Origin: Agarophyton chilense
Taxonomy: Eukaryota > Rhodophyta > Florideophyceae > Gracilariales > Gracilariaceae
DNA: 64,000 nucleotides
Reading direction: 5' to 3'
Assembly (NCBI GenBank): GCA_030374765.1
Contig: JARGXX010000062.1
Span: 1-64,000 of the forward strand
Shown here: positions 1-9,259 of the stretch, piece by piece
Position numbering within the stretch: the stretch's first letter is position 1
Layout: the number at the start of each line of letters is the position of its first letter
Notes under the pieces: generated by a model
Database searches by the model: none
The model's input: only the letters and a program-made list of their open reading frames with translations
Told to the model about the DNA's origin: nothing
Program-made: the position numbers and the translations under genes

Positions 1-394
1 CATAGTGTAAAATTGCTGATTGTTAAGTTCTTTCGTCGGCTTCTGCCCAATAATTAGAATTGTATCTAAGGCTCCGAGGCAACCGTGAAGAGGATTCATA
101 GCTTCGCAGGAAATGGAAAAGCACAAGGCTGTTGTCAGATACGTTTCGATGTCTTCTTTCGAAGAAAGACCTTCAAACTCTAAGAAGTCGTCACAAACAC
201 TAAAAGCGTTGTCAAAAATGGTATAGACGGTGAATCGTGCTAATCCATAATAAAGCATAACATCCCAGTAGCTAGATCCAAAAATTAAGCGAAGAAAGGT
301 CCAAAGTTGTGTAGCTGCTTCTATCTCTACACCTTGTAGATGCTTTTACACTTCTTCTCGATATTCTTTTTGTTGTAGTGGGATAATAATGCAC
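1..394 (-). pseudogene. PIF/Harbinger-like DDE transposase remnant (copy 1, cut by window edge)
   Basis: This is the N-terminal and central part of a DDE_Tnp_4-type transposase, read leftwards and running off the window. It matches the better-preserved copies at 14900-15788 and 54238-55126. The visible part includes the first catalytic-Asp region (GCLGALDTILIIG). An in-frame TAA precedes the segment beginning KHLQGVEIEAA, a lesion shared by all copies. The full description is under 14900-15788. Confidence 0.6.
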
Positions 395-1116
395 GAAGGG
401 ATGGTCAAAGTCGTTGAAAAGACAATCTGGAAACTCGATAGTATGACCTGAACTTTCCATTGGAGAGACTGTGGCTTAATTCCCAGCATGAACTTCTTTT
501 TCGATGTGCTCTGCGCGCGATCCTGCAAAGAGGGCTAATGAAGAAGCACAATACAGAAAAGGCCACAGCAGCGGCAAGTGTGCGACGCTTTGTTTCTCTC
601 TGAATGGCTTTCATGAAACTTTGCAGGCTGCTCCCGATATGAAGTGTCCTGAACTGCGAGGAAACGGTCACATCGTGATGTCACAGTATCTCGGTTATCC
701 ACCGTGGGATCAGCTCTCAAAGAGCTGACTTGGTCTGAAAAATTGTGGGGCTATTAATGAAAGTTTTCTCTAACAGGCTCTCTATTTGGCGGTCAGTATT
801 TCATCGCATCCTGTCGCTATGGAAAGCCCTTAAAGAACTTTAAGCCATCGGCTTCTTCAGTAGTGTTCCTACAGGTTATGGGACACATACGGACACCACG
901 CTAAAACCGATCCGCTGCTCGACGATCATATCGCGACAGTCCAAATAACCTACTGAAATACGCCTACCAGGCAATTTACCGCTACCCATCGGCTCCAACA
1001 GCGCATCACACACGAACAACGAGCAAAAAACCGCTCTTAACCAAAACGAAGAATGTAAAATCAAAGGGAAACAACCCACGCTACGGCAGCAGCGCCAAAT
1101 ATAACGCAACAATTCA
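395..1116. other. Unassigned stretch between two dead transposons (copy 1)
   Basis: Only short overlapping ORFs are present, with no recognisable domain. It lies between the 5' part of a DDE transposase remnant (left, minus strand) and the first gag-like codons of the decayed copia (right, plus strand), so it may contain the decayed copia 5' LTR or leader. I could not find a matching second LTR downstream. The same DNA recurs at 14178-14899 and 55127-55848. Confidence 0.4.
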
Positions 1117-4100
1117 ATGCTCTACAGTAACTCTCACAAAAGTTGCAAACAGCATCGACACTATCGTGAGACTTTAGCAGCGAAACTTCCAAAGAACCTG
1201 GGCAAGTCAAATTTCAAAAAATGGTACGCCTTCCTCTCCGACACTTTGTCGCCCTACGGGTACACACACATTCTTACTGAAGGATTCATTTGTGACACAG
1301 AGGAAACCCGAAAAGCTTATGCATCCTGTCGCGCACTTATCACAAAAACCATCTCCGAGGACTTCAATAAGCTGATCCCGGACTCAATATTCCTTCGCTC
1401 TCCTTGCAAAACAGTGTCTAACATAAAGACCATATTAGACACATCATCATAACGCAACATCGATCAATTGGGTTCCGAGGACATTCGCATACAATTAAAC
1501 GACAAAGATGGACTCCAAGACTACTTTGAGAAACATCTCCGCAACCAAGCACTTCGTATCGAAGCGGGAGCAAACGAATGCGCATCTGAGGAGAGAACGG
1601 TAAAATTAGCACCTCGTGAACCCATCGCAACTCACATTACATTTTTCAGAATCGCAGCCACTTCACTGGCCGTAAACACACCTCCATCCACCTTAGAGAC
1701 AGAAAGGGCACTCCAGACATATGAGTCTTCTTCGATCCATCCTATTGCACCCAGCATTTCTTCTTTGGACGATCAACCCTCACCCGTGAACACCCCCCTC
1801 AGCACAAATCGCTTGAGCAGATGCTCTCCAAAATGTCCAACCTGGCAACCACAATATCTGACAGGAAGTCGACACTTTGACGTATCGAGTACAAAATTGT
1901 CTCCCAAAATTGCAACAAGCACTGCAATCACCCTTAACAGAACCCCAACCTAAAAAGATCGAACAGAGCAGTCACCAAACAGGCAGGGCCTATCACCACC
2001 AATGATGCGGCCGACATAAACACGCAACTGTTACAAGCACTTCAAGACTTACAGTAAGCGTAATCCGTACCCACCAACTCCAATGCAGACGAGAGAAAGT
2101 TCGTTCGCGACTCCAGGACGCGCCCGTCGCATACATCCATGCCACTATCAAACATCACCAACCTCCCGCGCCCTTTTTATACTACAACGGCTGACGCTTC
2201 CCTTTTCCAATCACGAAGTCGCCAAAATTAATGCTGGAGACTGACAGCATCAACAATATATCACTCCCAGAATTAGTATCAAAACGTATAAGTGGCACGC
2301 AAATATCCCTTCACGCCCTTTTGCGAAAGTACGGCTTCGTAGCGTTCACTCCTAGACTCGCCTACATTGTGGACACACCCCCTCCTCGCACCTTAGCCAC
2401 TGCCAAATGGACTGGCAGAGGGTATTTTCTAAATGCGATCACCTTACGAAAAAAAGCTAAAGTGAAAGCAAGCCGAACGATAGCCACAAAACCTGATACC
2501 TCCCTCAAATGCGAGCCCAAGACTACATCGCATCTACCACACACGCGCAAACGCAAGCCCAGACCCAAACCAGAAAAGCATTGAAGGACAATGCCCTTCA
2601 AGGGGGTGTCTTCCCAGTAGTTAGAGATTTCGCTGGCTTGAGGACTAGCTTGGTCTATGACAAGCTATACCGCTATTGCGTGCCGACGGCCGGTTAGGAC
2701 CGGAAGTGCACACTGGTGGAACACGTGGACTGCACGGATGCCAACGCTCGAGTGCGAGGCGTGCCACACGTGGCCCGGATTCTACCTAATGGTTAGTATT
2801 ATTTAGTATTATTTAGTATTTATTTAGCTACGCTATCGCTATTTAGTGTCTATTTTTCGGGCGCGCGCCCACTGTCAGGAGCCGCGCGCCACACTACTTA
2901 GGAGGTTGAGCACTGCTCCCCAGTAATCACCCTCTTGGGAGATCCCAAGGAAAGAGTCTTGGCTCTGAACTTTTCGCCTTCGGCGCGTCTTCACCGCATA
3001 CTGCGTGAGCGCCCGTTGCCCGTTAGTTCATCCACCCCTCTGTCAACCAGAGTGCTACCACCACCGTGGGTTCATATTTAATCGCCGACACTTGTCGTAG
3101 TCTCGCCCCTGTATAGGGTTTCGCTCCCGTTTCCTCTTTTTATCCTTTTTGGCTCTCGTGAGTGGCCGCCTCACTCACCTCGCTCGTTCACCTCATACGA
3201 GAGTTTCCTCGCTCCTTTTCCGACAATCGCCGTGGTACCGCTCCACCTAGGACTGGTCACACCACGGACTGTGCCGTGCTCACCTAAACACTCTAGGTAT
3301 ATCCCGCCGGATTGGCCTCGGTCTTACACCCGACTTCGTCGTGCCTTTCCAGAGTGGCTCTGTTTCTGTGCTCCGCTGGGACGCGTCTCCTCGTCCTGAG
3401 GCGTGTCTCTCAAGAGAGGAAGATACCGAACATCTTCGTGGTGTCTCCGCTCCAAGCGTTCTCCTACAAGCATCCCCAACAAAATCCAAAAGACATGCCC
3501 CAGTCTACCACCGACCGACCCAAAACCACGCCCACAGACGCAGTGGCTGCTGCTTTTTACGAATGGTGCCTGCGTTACAACCAAATGTACCTACGCACTC
3601 TTCAGAAAATGGCCAAACTCGGTCTCCTCAATCTTTGGTCAATCCTTAAAGAAATCGACCCCCTCTTTCATGTTGCGGATGCATCCATAGAAAAAGCGTG
3701 ATACAACCACACCGAGAAACCACCCACACTCACTCGAAGGGAGCGTCATTCTTCTCTGACATCTCTGGGACAATCATACCGACTTTCATAGACGGTAAAA
3801 AATACTTCTTGGTGTTCATCGAAAACCGCACCAAGTTCCTCCATACATTTTGCGCGTCTATCCGGACCCAACTGTCTAACTTTACGCGCAACATACTCAA
3901 CCTCATGTGCAGCAATTTCGGATCAGCCCCACTGATCATCACAATTCACAACGCAGGGGAATACAAATCAAACATATTCTAATCCATACTCACCGGTCAC
4001 AGTACTAACTCCAAACTTCCACAGCACACAGCCCCCAAGGGAACTCACTGGCTGAAAGAGTCATCGGCACTGTGTCTCGTATAGTACGTGCTAACCTGTA

Positions 4101-6077
4101 CCACTTCGGTCCACCGCTGCATTGTTGGGAGGACGCCCTCCGTGACACCACCTTCCGATACAACCGAACTCTCCACATAACTACTCGCAAAATCCCATAC
4201 GCACAGTGACACACGCGACCCCCTACCGTTACTACCATGTTCGCTTTTGACCAGAAAGAAAGCATCTCAGTAATCACCGACCGTACCACGCAAAGCAAGC
4301 TGGACGCACGCCAAACCCTGGTAAGATATATGTTCGGTAACATCAACACCGACATCAAGATCCAGAACGTCGAGACAAAAGATCCCCGCGAAATCCGCGC
4401 GATCGACTTCAAACCATATTTTCCGTACCAAGACCCTGTAAGAACGACTGACATGACCTTCAAGGCATTTGCTCCTTCGCCAGACCCCTCCCACATCAAT
4501 CATCACACACTAGCGCCACTCTCACTACCCCAAGCGCGCAGAGACCCCAATGCAAAGCAATGGATCATTGCCCATAACGCAGAACTCGACCAAGTACACT
4601 AACTGGGCGTCATAGAATGGCTTACGAAGAAAAACATTCTCCGCAACCTGATCCCGCTCACAAAAAAAGTATCGATGTAAAAGAGGACACAACGACAAAA
4701 ACACAGATCGCAAAGCTCGCCTCGCCGTGTGCGGCGATCTCATGAAATCCAACCTACAATTTGACCCGAATCACGCACCAGCTCGCTTGCCACAAAAAGA
4801 AACGGTACGTCTCGCCATGGCAATCACAGCCGCCAACAACCTGAACTTTGGACACTTCGACATTACAACGGCTTATCCCAACAAACTCTATCGCTATAAC
4901 AACAAGTATATGTAAACAACACCCTCGTCTCAACGTGTCAATTATGCACCGAACCCCGGCAGGCTGCCTTATTCGTAGCTTTTACGGCAACCCATCAGGT
5001 TTCTTGTATTATCTCGAAGGTGCCGTAGAATGACTCACCTCTAACAAATACTCCCAATCTGCAGACGACCCGTGACTTTTCTTCAGACTAATATCTCCAT
5101 CCAGCTTCACAATAATATGCCTTAACAGCGAGGATTAGCTCATAGTTGCGACGCATTAATTTAACATAGATGAACTGTTCGTCAATATTGCCATGAATTA
5201 GAACAATCGGTGAATTAGAAAACCCACCAAATATCTTGGGTGGAAAATGGCATACAAGTCAGGCGGAATACATATCAGCCAACCAAACTACATCTAACCA
5301 GCGCCCGCGTTCGAATAACTCTCCGAATGCAGCCCTTGCCAGTCACCACACGCGTCCAAGTCCAAGTTTCATGGACCCACCGAAAACGACACGCTCCTGC
5401 CAAGTCACACAGACCTTTACCGATAAATAGTCGGCATATTACGATAGATCAGCGACTGCACCAGACCCGACATCGCCTTCGCCGTCTCACCCCTCGGACA
5501 GGCTTCCCAAAACACTACAACGCGACACTAGAGCCTACTCAAGGAGGTACTGCGATACCGTCGAGACACAATTCACTATGGCATATTGTACCACAAGCGC
5601 AAAATTTTCTCGACTCTTTGAAGCTTTCTTTCAAGACGTACACGGACGATGATTTCGCTACCAATGAACGGAACAAGAAATGTATCACAAGATATGTGCC
5701 CACAATCCAAGGCGGTCCAATCTCATGGTCCTCCTGTCAACAATTCTGCTTCGCGCAATCCACCGCTGAAGTGAAATACATTGCAGCAACGGCAGCCGTC
5801 CAAAACAGCTGCTCAAAACGTTGCACACTAAAATTCCTTCCTTTCATCAAATAAGAGCCCTCACCAGTCTTTCTTGATAATAAATGCGTCTTTGCTATTG
5901 GACAAAACGCAGGCGACTCTAAGCGTCGCAATTTCATCGACTTACGACATCATTATAGACGCGACCACCTCATCGTCGCAACATCAAGCTGGAGTATGTT
6001 CTTTCTGCTGCGATATCGCCGACATACTAACCGGAAATCATGCTGTTATACCTGTGATAGCTTTAAGAATGGTCTGA
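1117..6077 (+). pseudogene. Decayed Ty1/copia retrotransposon (copy 1)
   Basis: Fragments of a copia polyprotein appear in the right order but in several frames with many stops. A gag-like segment (1117-1953) contains NLGKSNFKKWYAFLSDTL. Low-complexity gag/protease remains follow (2231-2697). A pre-integrase-like piece has YLRTLQKMAKLGLLN (about 3500-3700). An integrase core piece contains FFSDISGTIIPTFIDGKKYF and, further on, IITIHNAGEY (3698-3982). Integrase to RT linker remains lie at 4237-4602. An RT palm piece has NLNFGHFDITTAYPNKLY (4800-4915). The RT end and RNase H lie at 5240-6000, where SSCQQFCFAQSTAEVKYIA and DNKCVFAIGQNAGDSKRR are typical copia RNase H sequence. No LTRs were identified, and 2698-3311 looks foreign to the element. 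It ends at the border of arm A. It cannot encode active proteins. Confidence 0.8.
2698..3311. other. Foreign segment inside the decayed copia (copy 1)
   Basis: About 0.6 kb without coding similarity separates the gag/protease-like part from the pre-integrase-like part of the decayed copia. It begins with GC-rich sequence, then an AT-rich near-tandem run built on TTAGTATTA (about 2792-2830), a GCGCGC-rich patch (about 2858-2890), and a long pyrimidine-rich, TA-poor tract. It could be a solo LTR or another small insertion. I found no clear target duplication or terminal repeat to settle this. The same segment is in the other two copies. Confidence 0.4.
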
Positions 6078-7097
6078 CTTTCAGGAGCACAGCTCTGTCG
6101 CTTTCTCAATTGAAACGTGCTCTTGCAGAGCAACGTTCAAATGGAAGACGCGACGAGTATGGCCGCTAGCTTGGAAACCATGTTGTGGATAAGGTGTTAA
6201 GACGCTGCTTATCGAATACGAGCCTTCGAGAGTGTGTGCGAATGTCGCCGAATAGCTCATACATCGACACTCGCTTGTGATTCGCACGAGTCGTTCGTTG
6301 CATTCGAAATACCGCATGGCGCGTTGCAAAGTACGTTGTCGGCTGTGCCAACTTCAGTGTATTGCAGTCGTAGTCTCGGAACTAGCTCGAATATGCGCAA
6401 ATCGTGGGACTTGACGTATGGGCTGGGTAAGAGCAGACAAATGAAAGTAACAAAATATTCTACGAGTGTGTCGCTTTACAACATGAAAGCTATCCTAACA
6501 ATGCAGAGAACAAAGACCCCACCGTCTCGAAAATACCGTCTCCGTCAACGTCCTGAGCAAACGAGTCCATCACTCCATCCCCATTGCTATCATACGTGAC
6601 GTAGTCATATGCCCCATCTTGGTTGGTGTCGTAGCTGATGGAATCAACTTGACCATCGCTATTTTCATCGCTGGCCACTCCGGTTTGGTCGGAAGCGATT
6701 TGAGGTGGTTCCTCACCTTGATCCTGAGCCATGGTGCTCTGAGTGTGCTTCCTTGCTTCTCCCCTTCCATAGCGGCCCCAGCTGCCAAACTCTTCTTTGG
6801 TCACACGCGACAGCTCGTCCTTGTCGCCTTTGATCACTGCCTTTCCCATTTTTGCGGAGGTCTTGAGGGCTTTGAGTCCGACGGATACGGGTCCAATCAT
6901 GTTTAGTAGTTGTAGAAGAACGGGGGGGGGGGGGGGTAGTGGAGAGGTTTTGGAAAAGGGGAAGATCGGTAGGAGAAAGAAGCGATGGGTGCGGTTGACG
7001 ACACTCGATGTGTAGGTTGCGTAGATGTAGCTGCTGTGAGCTTGGATAGGGGGGATGAGAAAAGAAGAAGCGAGGCCATGACTCACATTTATAGTCT
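6035..7097 (+). repeat. Arm A (E1 left), inverted with 8190-9259
   Basis: This is one of six copies of a 1.06-kb arm. It runs from a 21-bp sequence shared by every arm (beginning GGAAATCATGC) to the TATA box at the edge of spacer L. The X-proximal 60 bp come in two variants: this one has GAGCACAGCTCTG and belongs to the decayed-copia end of X. The L-proximal variant is the 'side 1' type (GCGAGGCCATG; GGGGGGATGAG). It contains one calcium-loop protein gene on the minus strand. Confidence 0.95.
6490..6900 (-). CDS. Small calcium-loop repeat protein, 136 aa (copy 1 of 6)
   Basis: This is an intact ORF whose translation is identical in all six copies. Residues 1-60 are basic and probably soluble, with no signal peptide or membrane helix. 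Residues 78-125 carry four loops of the form D-x-[ND]-x-D-G-x-x-[DE] at a perfect 13-residue period (Asp78, 91, 104, 117). This resembles the calcium-binding loops of thrombospondin type-3 or dockerin repeats, without the flanking EF-hand helices. The start at MIGPVSV is chosen because the leader just upstream contains a G/C homopolymer that differs in length between copies (15 G here), so a longer reading frame would not be conserved. A TATA box lies about 190 bp upstream at 7088-7094. Calcium binding is inferred from the motif; the cellular role is unknown. Confidence 0.8.
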   Translation of the reverse strand: MIGPVSVGLKALKTSAKMGKAVIKGDKDELSRVTKEEFGSWGRYGRGEARKHTQSTMAQDQGEEPPQIASDQTGVASDENSDGQVDSISYDTNQDGAYDYVTYDSNGDGVMDSFAQDVDGDGIFETVGSLFSALLG

Positions 7098-8189
7098 GCG
7101 GCTACTCTCTAGGAAGACGCAGATGCTGCGTGGGATTGCGAGTGGCATCCTACCAGATTGGAAATGGACACCGCAGCAAGGCGTGTAGCTCTTTGAGCAG
7201 CCACCGAATCGATGACGTGGATACCAACAGCGGGAATACAGTACGAATACAGTGTTGACATGTATTGACTCTTTGCAAATGGTGATTTGCGAGCACGACA
7301 CCACGTGCGCTGTTGACAGACTATTTGCTGGCACGGCTGTTGACTGCGCAATGCGTTTCTGTGGCTGCAGTCGTCAACGGCAGGCCGTTGTGTCGACAAA
7401 GGGTTGCGAAGGGTATAGGGATAAAGGATAGCACCACCAGCAAGTTTCAGATTTTTAAAAAAGGTATCGGATGTCGTCTTACTTTCTACTCCTCCCACAC
7501 GAAAAGCCCCCATCATTATGTCTGTCCGCAATCATCTTAATCTCGATGCAGTTCGTTAATAACGACCGAGGAATTTAAGTACATCGCGGTATATGCTTTA
7601 TTTTACCAGCAGTTTCTTTCTGAACAATTTTAATCTCCGTTTCTTCATAGAAGTGATCGCCAGATTATTTCAGAAAGCTGTAATGTGCGAAATTCTGTTG
7701 CAGATTTCATTATGCTTGTAGCCACAGTACTGATGCGTTTTTGACGACGCAATTTTGAAACACCGTAGATTTGAAATATTGCGACAGCTTTCGAGAACAG
7801 AAGGGGAGGAGTAGAAGCATGTCGATGATATACGAGTTTAGCGACAGCGGTGTGCTCCCAAGTGGGAGATGCCCAGGTCCAAATAGACATCGCTGGTACA
7901 CAGTACAGTATGCCTTCGTGTTCAAAAAACGTCAATACGGCCAGCCGTCAGCTCACCATGTTTCGCTACCTTGTTGACATGTACGTGTCATCAAACCCAC
8001 TCCTTATGGCGAGACAACTAAATATGAGTCGCTTGTCAACAGCGTCCTTGCTGGCGAGTCCATCAACATCTCCTCAGCCCATTTAATACGACGTCACCGC
8101 GTTCATTCCAATCTCCCGGTCCATACTGAACATACTGAAGGGTAAACACGTAAGCGCCTGCCGTACAATGGTACCGGCAGCTTCCCAGA
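7098..8189. promoter_or_regulatory. Spacer L, orientation +, bidirectional promoter region (L1)
   Basis: About 1.09 kb of single-copy (non-palindromic) sequence lies between two inverted A arms. Each border has a CTATAAA box in the arm (minus-strand box 7088-7094, plus-strand box 8193-8199), so the two calcium-loop genes are divergently transcribed away from L. 'Side 1' begins with CTGCGGCTACTCTC and 'side 2' ends with CTTCCCAGAG. Short ORFs exist on both strands, for example 7645-7935 minus, but they lack ATG starts or domains, so I do not call genes. L1 differs from L2 and L3 by a small indel near 7490 (CTCCTCCC here). Confidence 0.75.
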
Positions 8190-9259
8190 GACTATAAATG
8201 TGAGTCATGGCCCCGCTTCTTCTTTTCTCATCGCCCCTATCCAAGCTCACAGCAGCTACATCTACGCAACCTACACATCGAGTGTCGTCAACCGCACACA
8301 TCGCTTCTTTCTCCTACCGATCTTCCCCTTTTCCAAAACCTCTCCACTACCCCCCCCCCCCCCCCCCCCCGTTCTTCTACAACTACTAAACATGATTGGA
8401 CCCGTATCCGTCGGACTCAAAGCCCTCAAGACCTCCGCAAAAATGGGAAAGGCAGTGATCAAAGGCGACAAGGACGAGCTGTCGCGTGTGACCAAAGAAG
8501 AGTTTGGCAGCTGGGGCCGCTATGGAAGGGGAGAAGCAAGGAAGCACACTCAGAGCACCATGGCTCAGGATCAAGGTGAGGAACCACCTCAAATCGCTTC
8601 CGACCAAACCGGAGTGGCCAGCGATGAAAATAGCGATGGTCAAGTTGATTCCATCAGCTACGACACCAACCAAGATGGGGCATATGACTACGTCACGTAT
8701 GATAGCAATGGGGATGGAGTGATGGACTCGTTTGCTCAGGACGTTGACGGAGACGGTATTTTCGAGACGGTGGGGTCTTTGTTCTCTGCATTGTTAGGAT
8801 AGCTTTCATGTTGTAAAGCGACACACTCGTAGAATATTTTGTTACTTTCATTTGTCTGCTCTTACCCAGCCCATACGTCAAGTCCCACGATTTGCGCATA
8901 TTCGAGCTAGTTCCGAGACTACGACTGCAATACACTGAAGTTGGCACAGCCGACAACGTACTTTGCAACGCGCCATGCGGTATTTCGAATGCAACGAACG
9001 ACTCGTGCGAATCACAAGCGAGTGTCGATGTATGAGCTATTCGGCGACATTCGCACACACTCTCGAAGGCTCGTATTCGATAAGCAGCGTCTTAACACCT
9101 TATCCACAACATGGTTTCCAAGCTAGCGGCCATACTCGTCGCGTCTTCCATTTGAACGTTGCTCTGCAAGAGCACGTTTCAATTGAGAAAGCGACAGAGC
9201 TGTGCTCCTGAAAGTCAGACCATTCTTAAAGCTATCACAGGTATAACAGCATGATTTCC
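8190..9259 (-). repeat. Arm A (E1 right), inverted with 6035-7097
   Basis: This is the mirror of the E1 left arm. The L-proximal end is the 'side 2' variant (GGCCCCGCTT; CATCGCCCCT). The X-proximal end is the decayed-copia variant. The leader C-tract is the longest of the six at 21 C. It ends in the shared 21-bp border sequence at 9239-9259. Confidence 0.95.
8392..8802 (+). CDS. Small calcium-loop repeat protein, 136 aa (copy 2 of 6)
   Basis: The protein is identical to copy 1 (four 13-residue D-x-N-x-D-G-x-x-D loops, residues 78-125). The TATA box is at 8193-8199. The leader between TATA and ATG contains a run of 21 C ending at 8370. Translation from MIGPVSV is unaffected by that tract. It is divergent from 6490-6900 across L1. 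The last codons are followed by a stop and the AT-rich 3' flank TTGTAAAGCG. Confidence 0.8.
   Translation: MIGPVSVGLKALKTSAKMGKAVIKGDKDELSRVTKEEFGSWGRYGRGEARKHTQSTMAQDQGEEPPQIASDQTGVASDENSDGQVDSISYDTNQDGAYDYVTYDSNGDGVMDSFAQDVDGDGIFETVGSLFSALLG

Noticed and set aside
6234-6599. A 121-codon ORF antisense to the 3' end of every calcium-loop gene, conserved in all six arms
   Set aside because: Its conservation follows from the identity of the arms. It has no domain, and it overlaps the much better supported calcium-loop CDS.
6901-7086. Longer version of the calcium-loop protein starting about 60 codons upstream (MSHG...)
   Set aside because: That frame crosses the homopolymer whose length differs between copies. 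In some arms the frame is broken, and only the part from MIGPVSV is common to all.
7645-7935. 96-codon ORF inside spacer L, present in all three L copies
   Set aside because: No ATG at its start, no recognisable domain, and it is fixed only because L copies are nearly identical.
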